NCBI GenBank assembly: GCA_002710685.1
Contig: PALD01000071.1
Coordinates: 310,001 to 374,000, forward strand
Origin: Cytophagaceae bacterium
GTDB lineage: Bacteria > Bacteroidota > Bacteroidia > Flavobacteriales > Flavobacteriaceae
Length of the DNA: 64,000 nucleotides
Direction: 5' to 3'
Both the position numbers and the translations under genes were made by a program. This document shows positions 1-9,225 of the stretch, piece after piece. Below the pieces are notes generated by a model, which saw nothing but the letters and a program-made list of their open reading frames with translations, was not told where the DNA came from and ran no database searches. Numbering within the stretch: position 1 is the stretch's first letter; every line of letters starts with the position of its first letter.

Positions 1-1056
1 ATACTCAAGCGGTACCTGGGGACCTTTACCATGATGCTTGTCTTGTTTATCCCCATCGGGATAACGGTGAACCTTGCCGAGAAGATTGATAAAATCCTGG
101 CAAACGAGGTGCCGTTCGTAGAAGTTGCCATTTACTATCTCAACTTTACCATTTACTTTGCAAACCTGCTTTTTCCACTATTCTTGTTCCTTTCGGTAAT
201 ATGGTTTACCTCAAAATTGGCAAACAACACAGAGGTGGTGGCCTTTTTGAGCAGTGGTGTTTCTTTTTACCGGTTTTTAAGACCATATATTATTGGGGCA
301 TCCATTGTATGTATAGGGGCCTATATCATGGGTACATATCTGGCACCCAGCGCGAGCAAGGGTTTTAATGAGTTTACTTATGAGTATCTCAAGCATGGTA
401 AGAAGGATAGGGAAACCTCTAATGTGTACCGGCAGATTAATGACAACGACTATATATATGTAAGCCGTTTTAACCCGTTGCGCAACATGGGGTCAAACTT
501 TACCCTGGAGCATTTTGAAGATGACGTGCTCAAATACAAAATTCATGCGCGTAGCATTTTATACAATCCAGAAGATACCACATATACGCTCAACGCGTAT
601 AAAAAAAGGATCGTGGGCAAGGAAGAAGACATACTGCAGAGCAAGTCAAAACTTGACACCACGTTCACCTTTGACCTAGAAGACCTTACCCCGGTAGAAT
701 ATATTGCCGAAACGTTGACCACCCCCGCACTGCGCAACTTTATTGAGAAAGAGCGTGCCCGCGGTAGCTCAAATATCAATAGGTATGAGGTCGTGCTGCA
801 CAAAAGGTACAGTTTGCCCGTGAGCGCATACATCCTTACCATCATCGCGGTTGCGGTTTCTGCCATGAAACGCCGTGGTGGTATGGGTATCAACCTTGCC
901 TTTGGTATATCGCTGGCATTCATATTTATCTTTTTTGACAAGGTTTTTGGTACAATTTCAGAGCAATCCAGTTTTTCGCCCATAGTGGCCGTATGGTTGC
1001 CCAATATTCTTTTTGGCATACTCGCCGTCATCCTGCTCAACCGTGCAAAACGATAA
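1..1056 (+). CDS. LptF/LptG family permease (5' end cut off)
   Basis: Inner-membrane permease of the lipopolysaccharide export ABC complex (LptB2FG), which lifts LPS from the inner membrane towards LptC/LptA. The reading frame is open from base 1 (ILKRYLGTF before the first Met at base 31), so the true start lies upstream of the window. Visible parts: N-terminal membrane segments (residues about 10-110 of the visible part), a periplasmic beta-rich middle, and a C-terminal block of hydrophobic helices ending IPLNRAKR-like. LptF and LptG are hard to tell apart here. It overlaps the next gene by 14 bases, indicating translational coupling. Family call is firm; the F/G assignment is not. Confidence 0.88.
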   Translation: MLKRYLGTFTMMLVLFIPIGITVNLAEKIDKILANEVPFVEVAIYYLNFTIYFANLLFPLFLFLSVIWFTSKLANNTEVVAFLSSGVSFYRFLRPYIIGASIVCIGAYIMGTYLAPSASKGFNEFTYEYLKHGKKDRETSNVYRQINDNDYIYVSRFNPLRNMGSNFTLEHFEDDVLKYKIHARSILYNPEDTTYTLNAYKKRIVGKEEDILQSKSKLDTTFTFDLEDLTPVEYIAETLTTPALRNFIEKERARGSSNINRYEVVLHKRYSLPVSAYILTIIAVAVSAMKRRGGMGINLAFGISLAFIFIFFDKVFGTISEQSSFSPIVAVWLPNILFGILAVILLNRAKR

Positions 1057-1948
1057 TCTCAAAAGTTACCTGCATTTTCACGTCATCGTCTTCATCTGGG
1101 GTTTTACCGCAGTGCTGGGCGCATTGATAAGCATAGGTGCCATCGCGCTGGTGTGGTACCGTATGTTGATAGCATCGGTGGTGATTTATGGCTATATCCG
1201 GTATAAGAAGATTTCGCTTAAAGCGAAAAAAAAGACCATATTTACCCTCTGTGTGGCCGGGATTCTCATTGCCTTGCACTGGCTGGCATTTTTTGGCGCG
1301 ATAAAGATTTCTAATGTGAGCATTACCCTGGCGATGATGAGCACGGGCGCATTTTTTACGAGTATCCTGGAGCCCATTTTTTATAAGCGTAAGGTGATAT
1401 GGTATGAAATAGCCTTTGGGTTGCTGGTGGTGTGTGGGCTATACATCATTTTTGAAGTGGAGACACGGTATACCGAGGGAATCATCGTGGCCCTCGTGGC
1501 AACATTGCTCTCATCTATTTTTACATTGATCAACGGTAAGGTGGCTCAAAAACACAACCCTACGATGATTTCTTTTTATGAGCTGGGCGCCGGGGTGGTG
1601 TTCATAACCATGTTTTTACTGGTCACCTCGGGTTTTAAAGATGGGTTTTTTAACCTCCCCATGATGGACTGGACGTATATTATTATCCTGGCAACGGGGT
1701 GTACGGCCTATGCCTTTATTGCCGCTGTAAAGGTGATGAAGCACCTCACCCCTTACACGGTTATGCTGACCACAAACCTGGAGCCGGTGTATGGGATTAT
1801 ATTGGCCTATTTGATATTGGGCGATTCAGAGCAGATGCAGCCCCAGTTTTACTATGGCGCTATTTTAATTTTGGCGACGGTTATTGCCAATGGGATCTTC
1901 AAGAACAAGAGGAGAAAACGCCCCATAGTCCCAAACGTCATAGAATAG
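1043..1948 (+). CDS. EamA/DMT family transporter
   Basis: About 301-residue inner-membrane protein with ten predicted hydrophobic helices in two halves, the layout of drug/metabolite (EamA, RhaT-like) exporters; substrate unknown. I place the start at the GTG at 1043 (VQNDNLKSYLHFH...), because family members normally begin with this segment just before the first helix; an upstream ATG at 1013 would add ten residues lying wholly inside the permease gene. The 14-base overlap with the permease suggests one operon. A 17-base hairpin repeat at 1212-1228 encodes SLKAK in a cytoplasmic loop. Ends about 100 bases before accA. Confidence 0.85.
   Translation: MQNDNLKSYLHFHVIVFIWGFTAVLGALISIGAIALVWYRMLIASVVIYGYIRYKKISLKAKKKTIFTLCVAGILIALHWLAFFGAIKISNVSITLAMMSTGAFFTSILEPIFYKRKVIWYEIAFGLLVVCGLYIIFEVETRYTEGIIVALVATLLSSIFTLINGKVAQKHNPTMISFYELGAGVVFITMFLLVTSGFKDGFFNLPMMDWTYIIILATGCTAYAFIAAVKVMKHLTPYTVMLTTNLEPVYGIILAYLILGDSEQMQPQFYYGAILILATVIANGIFKNKRRKRPIVPNVIE
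1212..1228. repeat. Mini-hairpin repeat (in EamA gene)
   Basis: TTTCGCTTAAAGCGAAA; encodes SLKAK. Confidence 0.75.
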
Positions 1949-2020
1949 ATTGATATGCTGATGTTTAGGTGTTAGTAAGTTTTGGGCCCTTTCCCATTGT
2001 CCATACACCTTTAAATCCCG

Positions 2021-2028
2021 TATATTTG
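2021..2028 (+). promoter_or_regulatory. Bacteroidota-type promoter for accA
   Basis: TATATTTG matches the -7 element TAnnTTTG; a TTG at 1997-1999 lies 21 bases upstream as the -33 element. The accA start is 23 bases downstream. Confidence 0.55.
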
Positions 2029-2051
2029 TCCCCACTGCTAAAATTTCCCAA

Positions 2052-3005
2052 ATGGAATATCTAGAGTTTGAACAACCCATAAAAGAACTGGAAGAACAGC
2101 TTGAGAAATGCTCTGTTATAGGTGCAGAAAGCAACGTTGACGTTAGCAACACCTGTAAGCAGATAGAGAAAAAGCTGAACGAGACCAAAAAAGAAATATA
2201 CAAGAACCTTACCTCCTGGCAGCGGGTTCAATTATCCCGCCATCCTAACCGTCCCTACACGCTAGATTATATCAAGGCATTGTGTGGAGATACCTGGCTG
2301 GAGCTGCACGGCGACCGTAATGTCAAGGATGACAAGGCGATGATAGGCGGCCTGGGCAAGATAGGTGACCAGAGCTTTATGTTTGTAGGGCAACAGAAGG
2401 GATATAATACCAAAACAAGGCAATACCGCAACTTTGGTATGGCAAACCCTGAGGGATACCGCAAGGCGCTACGTCTTATGAAAAGTGCTGAGAAATTTGG
2501 TGTACCTGTTGTATGTCTCATCGACACTCCCGGGGCATATCCCGGGCTGGAGGCCGAAGAAAGGGGGCAGGGAGAAGCCATTGCTCGTAACATACTTGAA
2601 ATGACCAGGCTTACCGTGCCCATTATCGTGGTGATCATTGGCGAAGGTGCCAGTGGCGGAGCGCTGGGTATAGGTGTGGGCGACACGGTACTTATGCTGG
2701 AAAACACCTGGTATAGTGTGATTTCTCCAGAATCGTGCTCATCCATTTTATGGAGGAGCTGGGAATATAAGGAGCAAGCTGCCGAAGCGCTTAAACTGAC
2801 CGCCAAGGACATGAAGAAGCTGTCTCTTGTGGACAAGATTGTGAGAGAACCTCTAGGAGGGGCACACAGCGATAGGGACAAGACCTTTGATACCGTAAAA
2901 AAGGAAATCCTGCAAGCTTTTGACGACTTAAAAAACTTATCAAAAGAACAACTTGTTGATAAGCGCATGGACAAATATTCTAATATGGGGGTATTTAAGG
3001 GGTAA
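2052..3005 (+). CDS. accA: Acetyl-CoA carboxylase carboxyltransferase subunit alpha
   Basis: Alpha subunit of the carboxyltransferase half of acetyl-CoA carboxylase; with AccD it moves the carboxyl group from carboxybiotin to acetyl-CoA to give malonyl-CoA, the first committed step of fatty acid synthesis in the cytoplasm. 317 residues, the normal length. The N-terminal helix pair (residues 1-50) is followed by the crotonase-like core with LHGDR near residue 85, TPGAYPG near 160, and the [12 protein letters not shown] oxyanion-hole segment near 200. Own promoter and a downstream hairpin terminator make it a likely single-gene unit. Nothing unusual. Confidence 0.97.
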   Translation: MEYLEFEQPIKELEEQLEKCSVIGAESNVDVSNTCKQIEKKLNETKKEIYKNLTSWQRVQLSRHPNRPYTLDYIKALCGDTWLELHGDRNVKDDKAMIGGLGKIGDQSFMFVGQQKGYNTKTRQYRNFGMANPEGYRKALRLMKSAEKFGVPVVCLIDTPGAYPGLEAEERGQGEAIARNILEMTRLTVPIIVVIIGEGASGGALGIGVGDTVLMLENTWYSVISPESCSSILWRSWEYKEQAAEALKLTAKDMKKLSLVDKIVREPLGGAHSDRDKTFDTVKKEILQAFDDLKNLSKEQLVDKRMDKYSNMGVFKG

Positions 3006-3030
3006 ACTCAAACGTTTATCGGAAAATATT

Positions 3031-3061
3031 AAAACCGTGGATTTCAATCTGCGGTTTTTTT
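3031..3061 (+). terminator. Rho-independent terminator after accA
   Basis: AAAACCG pairs with CGGTTTT across a 14-base loop, followed by a run of T, 26 bases after the accA stop. Confidence 0.7.
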
Positions 3062-3065
3062 ACGC

Positions 3066-3121
3066 TTATCAACAATAAATTAAAGTTATCCACATTACAA
3101 TTGTTAACTTGTAGTGGATAA
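3066..3121. promoter_or_regulatory. DnaA-box cluster upstream of dnaB
   Basis: Three DnaA-box-like 9-mers lie within 56 bases: TTATCAACA (3066-3074), the perfect box TTATCCACA (3086-3094), and TTATCCACT on the other strand (3113-3121). The last two are the arms of a near-perfect inverted repeat (TTATCCAC..TACAA / TTGTAGTGGATAA). The stretch is A/T-rich. It could be a DnaA-controlled dnaB promoter or part of a replication start; sequence alone does not decide. Confidence 0.6.
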
Positions 3122-3174
3122 GAGACCATCCTTTTTTCGGGTAGTCCCTTAACAATTTTTTTACATTCGTCATC

Positions 3175-4728
3175 ATGGAAAAGGTACAAGCTCCTCAAAA
3201 CTATACATACGATTCTAGACCGGTAATTTCTCTTGAAAAAGGAAAAATACCCCCGCAAGCCATTGACCTTGAGCAGGTTGTGCTGGGCGCGATGATGATT
3301 GATAAAAAGGGTGTTGATGAAATCATCGATATCCTCAATCCCGATGTTTTCTATAAAGAATCGCATCAGCAGATTTTTGAGGCTATTATGAACCTCTTTG
3401 AAAACGGGGAGCCCATTGACTTATTAACCGTTTCAGAAAAACTGCGCGTTATGGGCAAGTTAGACCTTGCCGGCGGCGACTATTACCTGGTTCAGCTTAC
3501 GCAAAAGGTTTCCTCATCCGCCCACATAGAGTACCATGCACGCATTATTTTACAAAAGCACATACAGCGCAGCTTGATCAAGATTTCAAATGAAATTATT
3601 GAGGAGGCATACGATGAGACCGTGGATGTATTTGACCTGCTGGATGATGCAGAGAGCAAGTTGTATGAGGTAACCCAGGGAAACATCAAGCGCAGTAGTG
3701 AGACAGCACAGAACCTGGTGATCCAGGCAAAAAAGAAAATACAGGAAATTTCTAATAAAGAGGGACTTTCTGGTGTACCCACCGGGTTTGATAAGCTTGA
3801 TAAATTGACCTCTGGCTGGCAGCCCAGTGACCTGATTATCGTGGCGGCACGTCCTGGTATGGGTAAGACCGCCCTTACTTTGAGTATGGCGCGCAACATT
3901 GCCGTGGGCCAGGGTATTCCCGTGGCATTCTTCTCTCTGGAGATGGCATCGGTACAGTTGATTACCCGTTTGATTTCTTCAGAGACTGGACTTTCGTCCG
4001 AAAAACTACGTACCGGTAAGCTGGAAAAACACGAGTGGGAGCAGCTCAATGTAAAAGTAAAAGACCTGGAGAAGGCACCCCTTTTTATTGATGATACACC
4101 ATCGCTTTCCATTTTTGACCTTCGGGCGAAAGCCAGAAGGCTATCATCACAACACGGTATCAAGATGATCGTGATTGATTACCTGCAGTTGATGACGGCG
4201 GGGGGTAGTAGTAAAAATGGTAACCGGGAGCAGGAAATATCGATGATCTCACGTAACCTTAAGGCACTTGCCAAAGAACTTGACGTGCCGGTAATTGCAC
4301 TATCCCAGCTATCCCGTGCGGTGGAGACCCGTGGCGGAAGCAAGCGGCCCTTGCTGTCTGACCTTAGGGAATCTGGGGCAATTGAGCAGGATGCAGATAT
4401 TGTATCGTTCATCTACCGGCCAGAATATTACAAGATTGATGAGTGGGATGATGAAGAGAGAAGCCCCACACAAGGTCAAGCCGAATTTATCGTGGCAAAA
4501 CACCGTAATGGTGGACTGGAAAACATCCGCTTGAAGTTCATCGGGGAGCTAGGTAAGTTTGACAACCTGGATGATTTCTCAACGCCCTACCAGTTTGAGT
4601 CCAGGATGAACCAAAATGAGGCGGCTAATGATGATACATTCAGTTCATCAGGACCCAATGTTTTTCCAGATGCTGACCAGGCCTTTGGCAGCTCCATGAA
4701 TGACGATGATGACGGCGTGCCGTTTTAA
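3175..4728 (+). CDS. dnaB: Replicative DNA helicase DnaB
   Basis: Hexameric 5'-3' helicase that unwinds DNA ahead of the replisome and recruits primase. 517 residues. N-terminal DnaB domain (PPQAIDLEQVVLGAMM, about residues 27-130), linker, then the RecA-like C-terminal ATPase with Walker A ARPGMGKTAL near residue 225, the MIVIDYLQLM Walker B near 330, the LSQLSR motif and the SDLRESGAIEQDAD arginine-finger region near 400. The acidic tail (MNDDDDGVPF) is common in Bacteroidota. The upstream region holds DnaA boxes; a terminator follows. Intein-free and complete. Confidence 0.97.
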   Translation: MEKVQAPQNYTYDSRPVISLEKGKIPPQAIDLEQVVLGAMMIDKKGVDEIIDILNPDVFYKESHQQIFEAIMNLFENGEPIDLLTVSEKLRVMGKLDLAGGDYYLVQLTQKVSSSAHIEYHARIILQKHIQRSLIKISNEIIEEAYDETVDVFDLLDDAESKLYEVTQGNIKRSSETAQNLVIQAKKKIQEISNKEGLSGVPTGFDKLDKLTSGWQPSDLIIVAARPGMGKTALTLSMARNIAVGQGIPVAFFSLEMASVQLITRLISSETGLSSEKLRTGKLEKHEWEQLNVKVKDLEKAPLFIDDTPSLSIFDLRAKARRLSSQHGIKMIVIDYLQLMTAGGSSKNGNREQEISMISRNLKALAKELDVPVIALSQLSRAVETRGGSKRPLLSDLRESGAIEQDADIVSFIYRPEYYKIDEWDDEERSPTQGQAEFIVAKHRNGGLENIRLKFIGELGKFDNLDDFSTPYQFESRMNQNEAANDDTFSSSGPNVFPDADQAFGSSMNDDDDGVPF

Positions 4729-4753
4729 TCCATAGCCCTTAAGATCTTAAAAC

Positions 4754-4806
4754 CGCAACCCGTGTGTATCTTCCCCGGTGAAGAATGGCGCAGGTTGCGT
4801 TTTTCT
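4754..4806 (+). terminator. Terminator after dnaB
   Basis: CGCAACC (4754-4760) pairs with GGTTGCG (4793-4799), followed by TTTTTCTTTT; it ends in the interval between convergent dnaB and the GH3 gene. Confidence 0.6.
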
Positions 4807-4820
4807 TTTGGCGAAAGCCT
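4807..4820. repeat. Mini-hairpin repeat (intergenic)
   Basis: TTTGGC-GAAA-GCCT; after the dnaB terminator. Confidence 0.6.
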
Positions 4821-7767
4821 ATTCTTGTTCTTGATATGCCTTTATGGCATCATACAGCACCTGCTGAATCTGCGTGCGCGTGTTTAAACTATACAACCTG
4901 GTATTATCACGTGTGGGCAGGACCCGGTTGGATAAAAATACATACAGTAAATCTTCTTGAGGGTCCAACCATACCATGGTTCCCGTAAAACCAGTGTGGC
5001 CAAAGCTTTCCATACTGGCATCTTTGGCAACATTGTTGCCCACACCCTGATACTCCAGGTTGGGCTTATCAAAACCCAGTCCGCGGCGGTTGCCATTTTC
5101 TGGAAATTGTACCTTGGACCATTCTTTCAAGGTACTTTCTTCAATATACCGTTCACCGCCATAGGTACCCATGTTAAGGTACATCTGCATTAATTTTGCA
5201 AGGTCGTTTGCATTAGCAAAAAGGCCGGCGTTGCCCGAGACCCCGCCCATCATGATGGCGCCTTCATCATGGACGCGGCCGTGTATGGGCTCATGTCTAA
5301 ATAAATAGTCATGCTCCGTGGGTATTATCCTCTCCAGTGGAAATTTATCTAACGGGTTGTAACCTAGGGTCGTGGCACCCAGGCGGTCATAAAAATGTTC
5401 GTGAAGGTAGGTTCTGTATTTCTCTCCGGTAATGTTTTCTATAATAGTGGGGTTGAGGTAAAAGACAAGGCCAGAGTATAAATATTTTGCCTCTTTTTCC
5501 AGCGGTGATTTTTCTATGGCTTTAAAGATTTTCTTTTTGTAGTTGCGGTGCAGCCACATTTCATCAGTGATTTTTATGGGAAACCGGGCAGATGAATCCT
5601 TTTTAAACGTGTTCCATTTGTATGAACCGTTGTTCCGCAAGGTGTTTTTCCAAAACGGGATCCACGGTTTTAAACGGGCCTGGTGCGCCAGTATTTGTTT
5701 AAAGGGTATACCAGCTTTGTTTGAGTTCTTGAATTTGGGCAGATAGGTGTCAATCCCTGCCTGTAGGCTAAATTTCCCCTGGTCATATAACTGCATCAGG
5801 ATGGGCAATGTGGATGAAATCTTGGTCACCGAGGCCAAATCGTACAGGTCATCCTGCTCCACCTTGACCGTATCGCTATATTTGTGCAGGCCATAAGCTT
5901 TTTCAAAGACCACCTTGCCATTTCTGGCAACAAGTACCACACCGCCGGGTATGGCCCTTGCATTTATGGCTTGTTGCATGAGAGAGTCAATACCCTTGTG
6001 CAACAGGCTTGATTTCATCCCGGCATCTTCGGGTAGGGTATATTCAAAACGGCCATTGGGGTCGATTTCAAGACCATCACCGGCCTTGAACTTTGAGCCA
6101 ATGCCCACGGGCAGTCTTCCATTAGCACCTATCCCTCCAAAAATCAACTGTGCGGTCAGTTCCTGTGTGAGCCTGCTATCTTGATAAGCTTCGATAAGAC
6201 CAGCGGCATCCTCCAGATGATCCAGTTTGTCAATGGCATATGGGTTCTTAAAGAAGGCGAGCACCGTATTGTCTTGTTGCGCTAATTGCGAAATAAAATC
6301 CTGTAAACCATCAGTGTATGTTACCACATTGTTAGGCCTGATACTGCTATCGTGCAGCCCGCCGATGATGATATCATAGGCCGCTAGGGTATCTTTGACT
6401 GCCTTGATCTGTTCTGGTTTTGCATCGTCAGGCAGTTGAAAATGAGTTACCTGGGCGTAAAGGTCCAGCGTCTCTTGAAATTTTGTCTTTTGGCTTGCGC
6501 CAAAGGATACCGAGGCAATCTTCAAGGTGTCCAGCCTTTTTATGGGCAACAGGTTATCATCATTTTTCAGGACCGTGAGGGTGGCCTTGGTCAGGTTGCG
6601 GTTGAGCAGCATGGCCCCGGTCTTGTGCAATCGTGGCTGTATGCCTTCCGCGGAAGCGGGTGTATATTTATCCAGGCCCACCCATTGTTTTGCGGCAAGC
6701 ACCTTGCGGCAGCGGGCGTCTATCTCCTCCTGTGAGACCTTCCCTTGTTTAATGGCTTTTTCTATTTCGGCGATGGCCTTGGGGAAATCCTCGGTGAGTT
6801 CAAGGATGTCATTACCCGCCAGTATGGCGCGCATGTCCACAACGCCGGTCTCGTTGCCGGCGGTCACGCCCTTCATGTCCATGGCATCTGTGATGACAAG
6901 TCCCTTAAACCCAAGTTCATTTTTGAGCAGGCCGGTAATAATGGGTTTTGATAGGGTAGAAGGTGCCTGTGTTGAGTCTAGTGCAGGGATGTTGAGGTGG
7001 GCGACCATCATGCCGCTTATACCTGCATCAATTGCCTTTTTAAAGGGGTAAAGCTCCAGGGAGTCAAGACGGGCCCTGCTGTGGTTGATTTGTGGCAATG
7101 CGTAGTGCGAATCTGTAGCGGTATCGCCATGCCCAGGAAAATGCTTGGCAGTGACCAGCACATTTTCTTCCTGCATTCCCTGCATGTAGAGGATGGCCTT
7201 GTCAGCGACTTTTATTTTGTTTTCACCAAAGGACCTGTAGTTGATCACGGGATTTTGTGGATTGTTGTTGACATCCATCACCGGGGCAAAGTTGAGGTGC
7301 ATGCCTACCAATTTAATCTGGCGGGCGACCTCCATGCCCATTTCTTCAAGCATCGCATCATCTTGTATGGCCCCCAGCGCCATTTGATAAGGAAAACTCA
7401 TGGCGTTATCCAGGCGCATGCCTATTCCCCACTCAGCATCTATCGCTCCCAGCAAGGGGACCTGGGCAGCTTCTTGATAGGTATTCATAAGCTCGATTTG
7501 CTTTTCAGGAGTGCCCTGAAAGAATACCAGGCCACCTATTTTTTGTTCTTTTACGAGCTTTAAGATAGCCTCCTTATGTGCTTCTCCCTTGTTAGAATAT
7601 GCCCTGGCCATAAACAATTGGGCAATGCGTTGCCGTGGCGTGAGCACATGCATGAGCGAGTCGACCCAAGGGCTATTAGTATATTGTAAAAAGGCAGGTT
7701 CTTGTGCGGTTAGGCTTCCACCGGTGGCAAGCAGTAAAAAAAATAGGGTGATAAAATATCTTTTCAT
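4819..7767 (-). CDS. Secreted GH3 N-acetylhexosaminidase-like / serine beta-lactamase-like fusion
   Basis: 982 residues with a signal peptide (MKRYFITLFFLLLATGG...TAQ). Residues about 35-370 are a glycoside hydrolase family 3 (NagZ-type) barrel: KHFPGHGDTATDSH carries the catalytic His/Asp pair of NagZ-like enzymes and TDAMDMKG the probable nucleophile Asp. A GH3 C-terminal domain follows (to about 570). Residues about 590-982 are a class C beta-lactamase/penicillin-binding-like serine hydrolase with SVTK (SxxK) near 645 and an HTG motif near 925. Such fusions are common in Bacteroidota and probably act on peptidoglycan fragments in the periplasm; the substrate of each half is inferred. Convergent with dnaB. 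Confidence 0.9.
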   Translation of the reverse strand: MKRYFITLFFLLLATGGSLTAQEPAFLQYTNSPWVDSLMHVLTPRQRIAQLFMARAYSNKGEAHKEAILKLVKEQKIGGLVFFQGTPEKQIELMNTYQEAAQVPLLGAIDAEWGIGMRLDNAMSFPYQMALGAIQDDAMLEEMGMEVARQIKLVGMHLNFAPVMDVNNNPQNPVINYRSFGENKIKVADKAILYMQGMQEENVLVTAKHFPGHGDTATDSHYALPQINHSRARLDSLELYPFKKAIDAGISGMMVAHLNIPALDSTQAPSTLSKPIITGLLKNELGFKGLVITDAMDMKGVTAGNETGVVDMRAILAGNDILELTEDFPKAIAEIEKAIKQGKVSQEEIDARCRKVLAAKQWVGLDKYTPASAEGIQPRLHKTGAMLLNRNLTKATLTVLKNDDNLLPIKRLDTLKIASVSFGASQKTKFQETLDLYAQVTHFQLPDDAKPEQIKAVKDTLAAYDIIIGGLHDSSIRPNNVVTYTDGLQDFISQLAQQDNTVLAFFKNPYAIDKLDHLEDAAGLIEAYQDSRLTQELTAQLIFGGIGANGRLPVGIGSKFKAGDGLEIDPNGRFEYTLPEDAGMKSSLLHKGIDSLMQQAINARAIPGGVVLVARNGKVVFEKAYGLHKYSDTVKVEQDDLYDLASVTKISSTLPILMQLYDQGKFSLQAGIDTYLPKFKNSNKAGIPFKQILAHQARLKPWIPFWKNTLRNNGSYKWNTFKKDSSARFPIKITDEMWLHRNYKKKIFKAIEKSPLEKEAKYLYSGLVFYLNPTIIENITGEKYRTYLHEHFYDRLGATTLGYNPLDKFPLERIIPTEHDYLFRHEPIHGRVHDEGAIMMGGVSGNAGLFANANDLAKLMQMYLNMGTYGGERYIEESTLKEWSKVQFPENGNRRGLGFDKPNLEYQGVGNNVAKDASMESFGHTGFTGTMVWLDPQEDLLYVFLSNRVLPTRDNTRLYSLNTRTQIQQVLYDAIKAYQEQE
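6645..6656. repeat. Mini-hairpin repeat (in GH3 gene)
   Basis: Palindrome CTTCCGCGGAAG; encodes ASAE. Confidence 0.65.
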
Positions 7768-7854
7768 TATGAAGGTATGCGATTAGAAGCTAAATTTAAA
7801 CAATTCGCATGGCAGTGAACATCAAGTTGTTCCCGGTGTTTGAAAAAATGCTTT

Positions 7855-7871
7855 TTTGGCTTAAAGCCAAA
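7855..7871. repeat. Mini-hairpin repeat (intergenic)
   Basis: TTTGGC-TTAAA-GCCAAA, between divergent genes. Confidence 0.75.
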
Positions 7872-7911
7872 TATACTAGGCATAGTCTTTGATACGTTGT
7901 AAATTCACCAT

Positions 7912-9225
7912 ATGACCCATAACCTACATATAAAAAAAACAAGGCACATTGCGCGCGGTATATCTTCATCAAGGTGGGGATTGCTGTTCCTGGCATTTTT
8001 TTACTTTGCTCAAATGCAGGCATCTTACATCTTGATACCCATGGATGCCGAAGGCCAAAAAGAGCATCTTAAAGCCTATGGTATCACATACTGGATTCTC
8101 TCACAGCAACAAAAGGTAAAATGGTTGCTCAACTACAGGGGAGGTTCTTTCTTGATCCCGGATGCTGAGAACATCAGGAAAGAATGTAAGATTCGAGGGG
8201 TGAGCTTTGAGGTGATGAGCGATGCAAAGACCGAATCCCTGCTTGAGGAAATTGAGAGCCCATCACAAAACATGGAGGCCGTGGTGCTTGAGAAGGCACC
8301 TAAGATAGCGGTTTACACCCCAGATGGTTCTGTGCCGTGGGACGATGCCGTGACCATGGTGCTGACCTATGCTGAGATACCATATACAAAGATATATGAC
8401 CGTGAGGTGCTCAATGATGAACTGGTGCTTTATGACTGGCTGCACCTGCACCATGAGGATTTTACCGGGCAGTATGGCAAGTTTTACCGCAATTACAAAA
8501 CCGCACCGTGGTATATTGAAGAAAAGAAACAAGCTGAGCAACTGGCTCAGGATTTAGGCTATAACAAGGTTTCTCAAGAAAAGTTGGCAGTAGCCCTCAA
8601 GATAAGAAACTATGTGGTGGGCGGTGGTTTTATGTTTGCCATGTGCAGCGCCACGGATAGTTTTGATATCGCCCTTGCAGCAGAGGGTGTTGATATCTGT
8701 GAACCCATGTTTGACGGGGATGCCTCAGATGCAGATTATCAAAACCGTATAGATTTTTCAAACACCTTTGCCTTTCAGGATTTTATGCTGGAGCGGGACC
8801 CCAACCGGTATGAGTTTTCATCCATAGACATGACCGAAAAACGCAGGATACCCTTTGAGACAGATTATTTTACCCTGAAACAATATAGTGCCAAGTGGGA
8901 TCCCATACCCACCATGTTGACACAAAACCATACCGCGCTCGTCAAGGGGTTCATGGGACAGACCACATCATATGACCCCTCCACCATAAAGCCCACGGTA
9001 CTGGTGATGGGCGAGAACAAGACTAATGGAGAAGCACGCTATATACACGGCATCAAGGGTAAGGGGTTCTTTACCTTTTATGGAGGGCATGACCCAGAAG
9101 ATTATCAACATAGGGTGGGTGACCCCAAAACAGAACTTGAACTACATCCCAGCAGCCCGGGATATAGGCTTATCTTGAACAATGTGCTGTTTCCTGCGGC
9201 AAAAAAGAAAAAGCAGAAGACCTGA
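7912..9225 (+). CDS. Conserved exported Bacteroidota protein (often labelled asparagine synthetase B)
   Basis: 437 residues with an N-terminal hydrophobic export segment (about residues 23-40). The rest is soluble, with patterns conserved in Bacteroidota homologues as I remember them: YDWLHLHHEDFTGQYG, GGGFMFAMCSATDSFD, YGGHDPEDY and a C-terminal VLFPAAKKKKQKT tail. The GGG-x-F-x-C arrangement recalls a class I glutamine-amidotransferase-like fold. Databases often call this family asparagine synthetase B, but it lacks the N-terminal Cys and the PPi-loop of AsnB (a true AsnB is at 58683), so I do not accept that function. Its stop overlaps the start of the DUF922 gene by one base. Confidence 0.75.
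   Translation: MTHNLHIKKTRHIARGISSSRWGLLFLAFFYFAQMQASYILIPMDAEGQKEHLKAYGITYWILSQQQKVKWLLNYRGGSFLIPDAENIRKECKIRGVSFEVMSDAKTESLLEEIESPSQNMEAVVLEKAPKIAVYTPDGSVPWDDAVTMVLTYAEIPYTKIYDREVLNDELVLYDWLHLHHEDFTGQYGKFYRNYKTAPWYIEEKKQAEQLAQDLGYNKVSQEKLAVALKIRNYVVGGGFMFAMCSATDSFDIALAAEGVDICEPMFDGDASDADYQNRIDFSNTFAFQDFMLERDPNRYEFSSIDMTEKRRIPFETDYFTLKQYSAKWDPIPTMLTQNHTALVKGFMGQTTSYDPSTIKPTVLVMGENKTNGEARYIHGIKGKGFFTFYGGHDPEDYQHRVGDPKTELELHPSSPGYRLILNNVLFPAAKKKKQKT

Noticed and set aside
543-1040. Antisense frame of 165 codons in the LptF/G gene
   Set aside because: Overlaps a well-supported permease on the other strand; Ser/Arg-rich composition typical of a shadow frame.
1013-1042. Start of the EamA gene at ATG 1013
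   Set aside because: The ten extra residues are not family-like and lie in the permease gene; GTG 1043 fits better.
2267-2974. Antisense frame of 235 codons opposite accA
   Set aside because: accA is unambiguous; the antisense product is rich in Ser/Pro/Arg and shows no domain.
6527-7563. Two long frames (174 and 188 codons) opposite the GH3 gene
   Set aside because: Shadow frames within a well-supported gene; no family pattern or ribosome-binding context.
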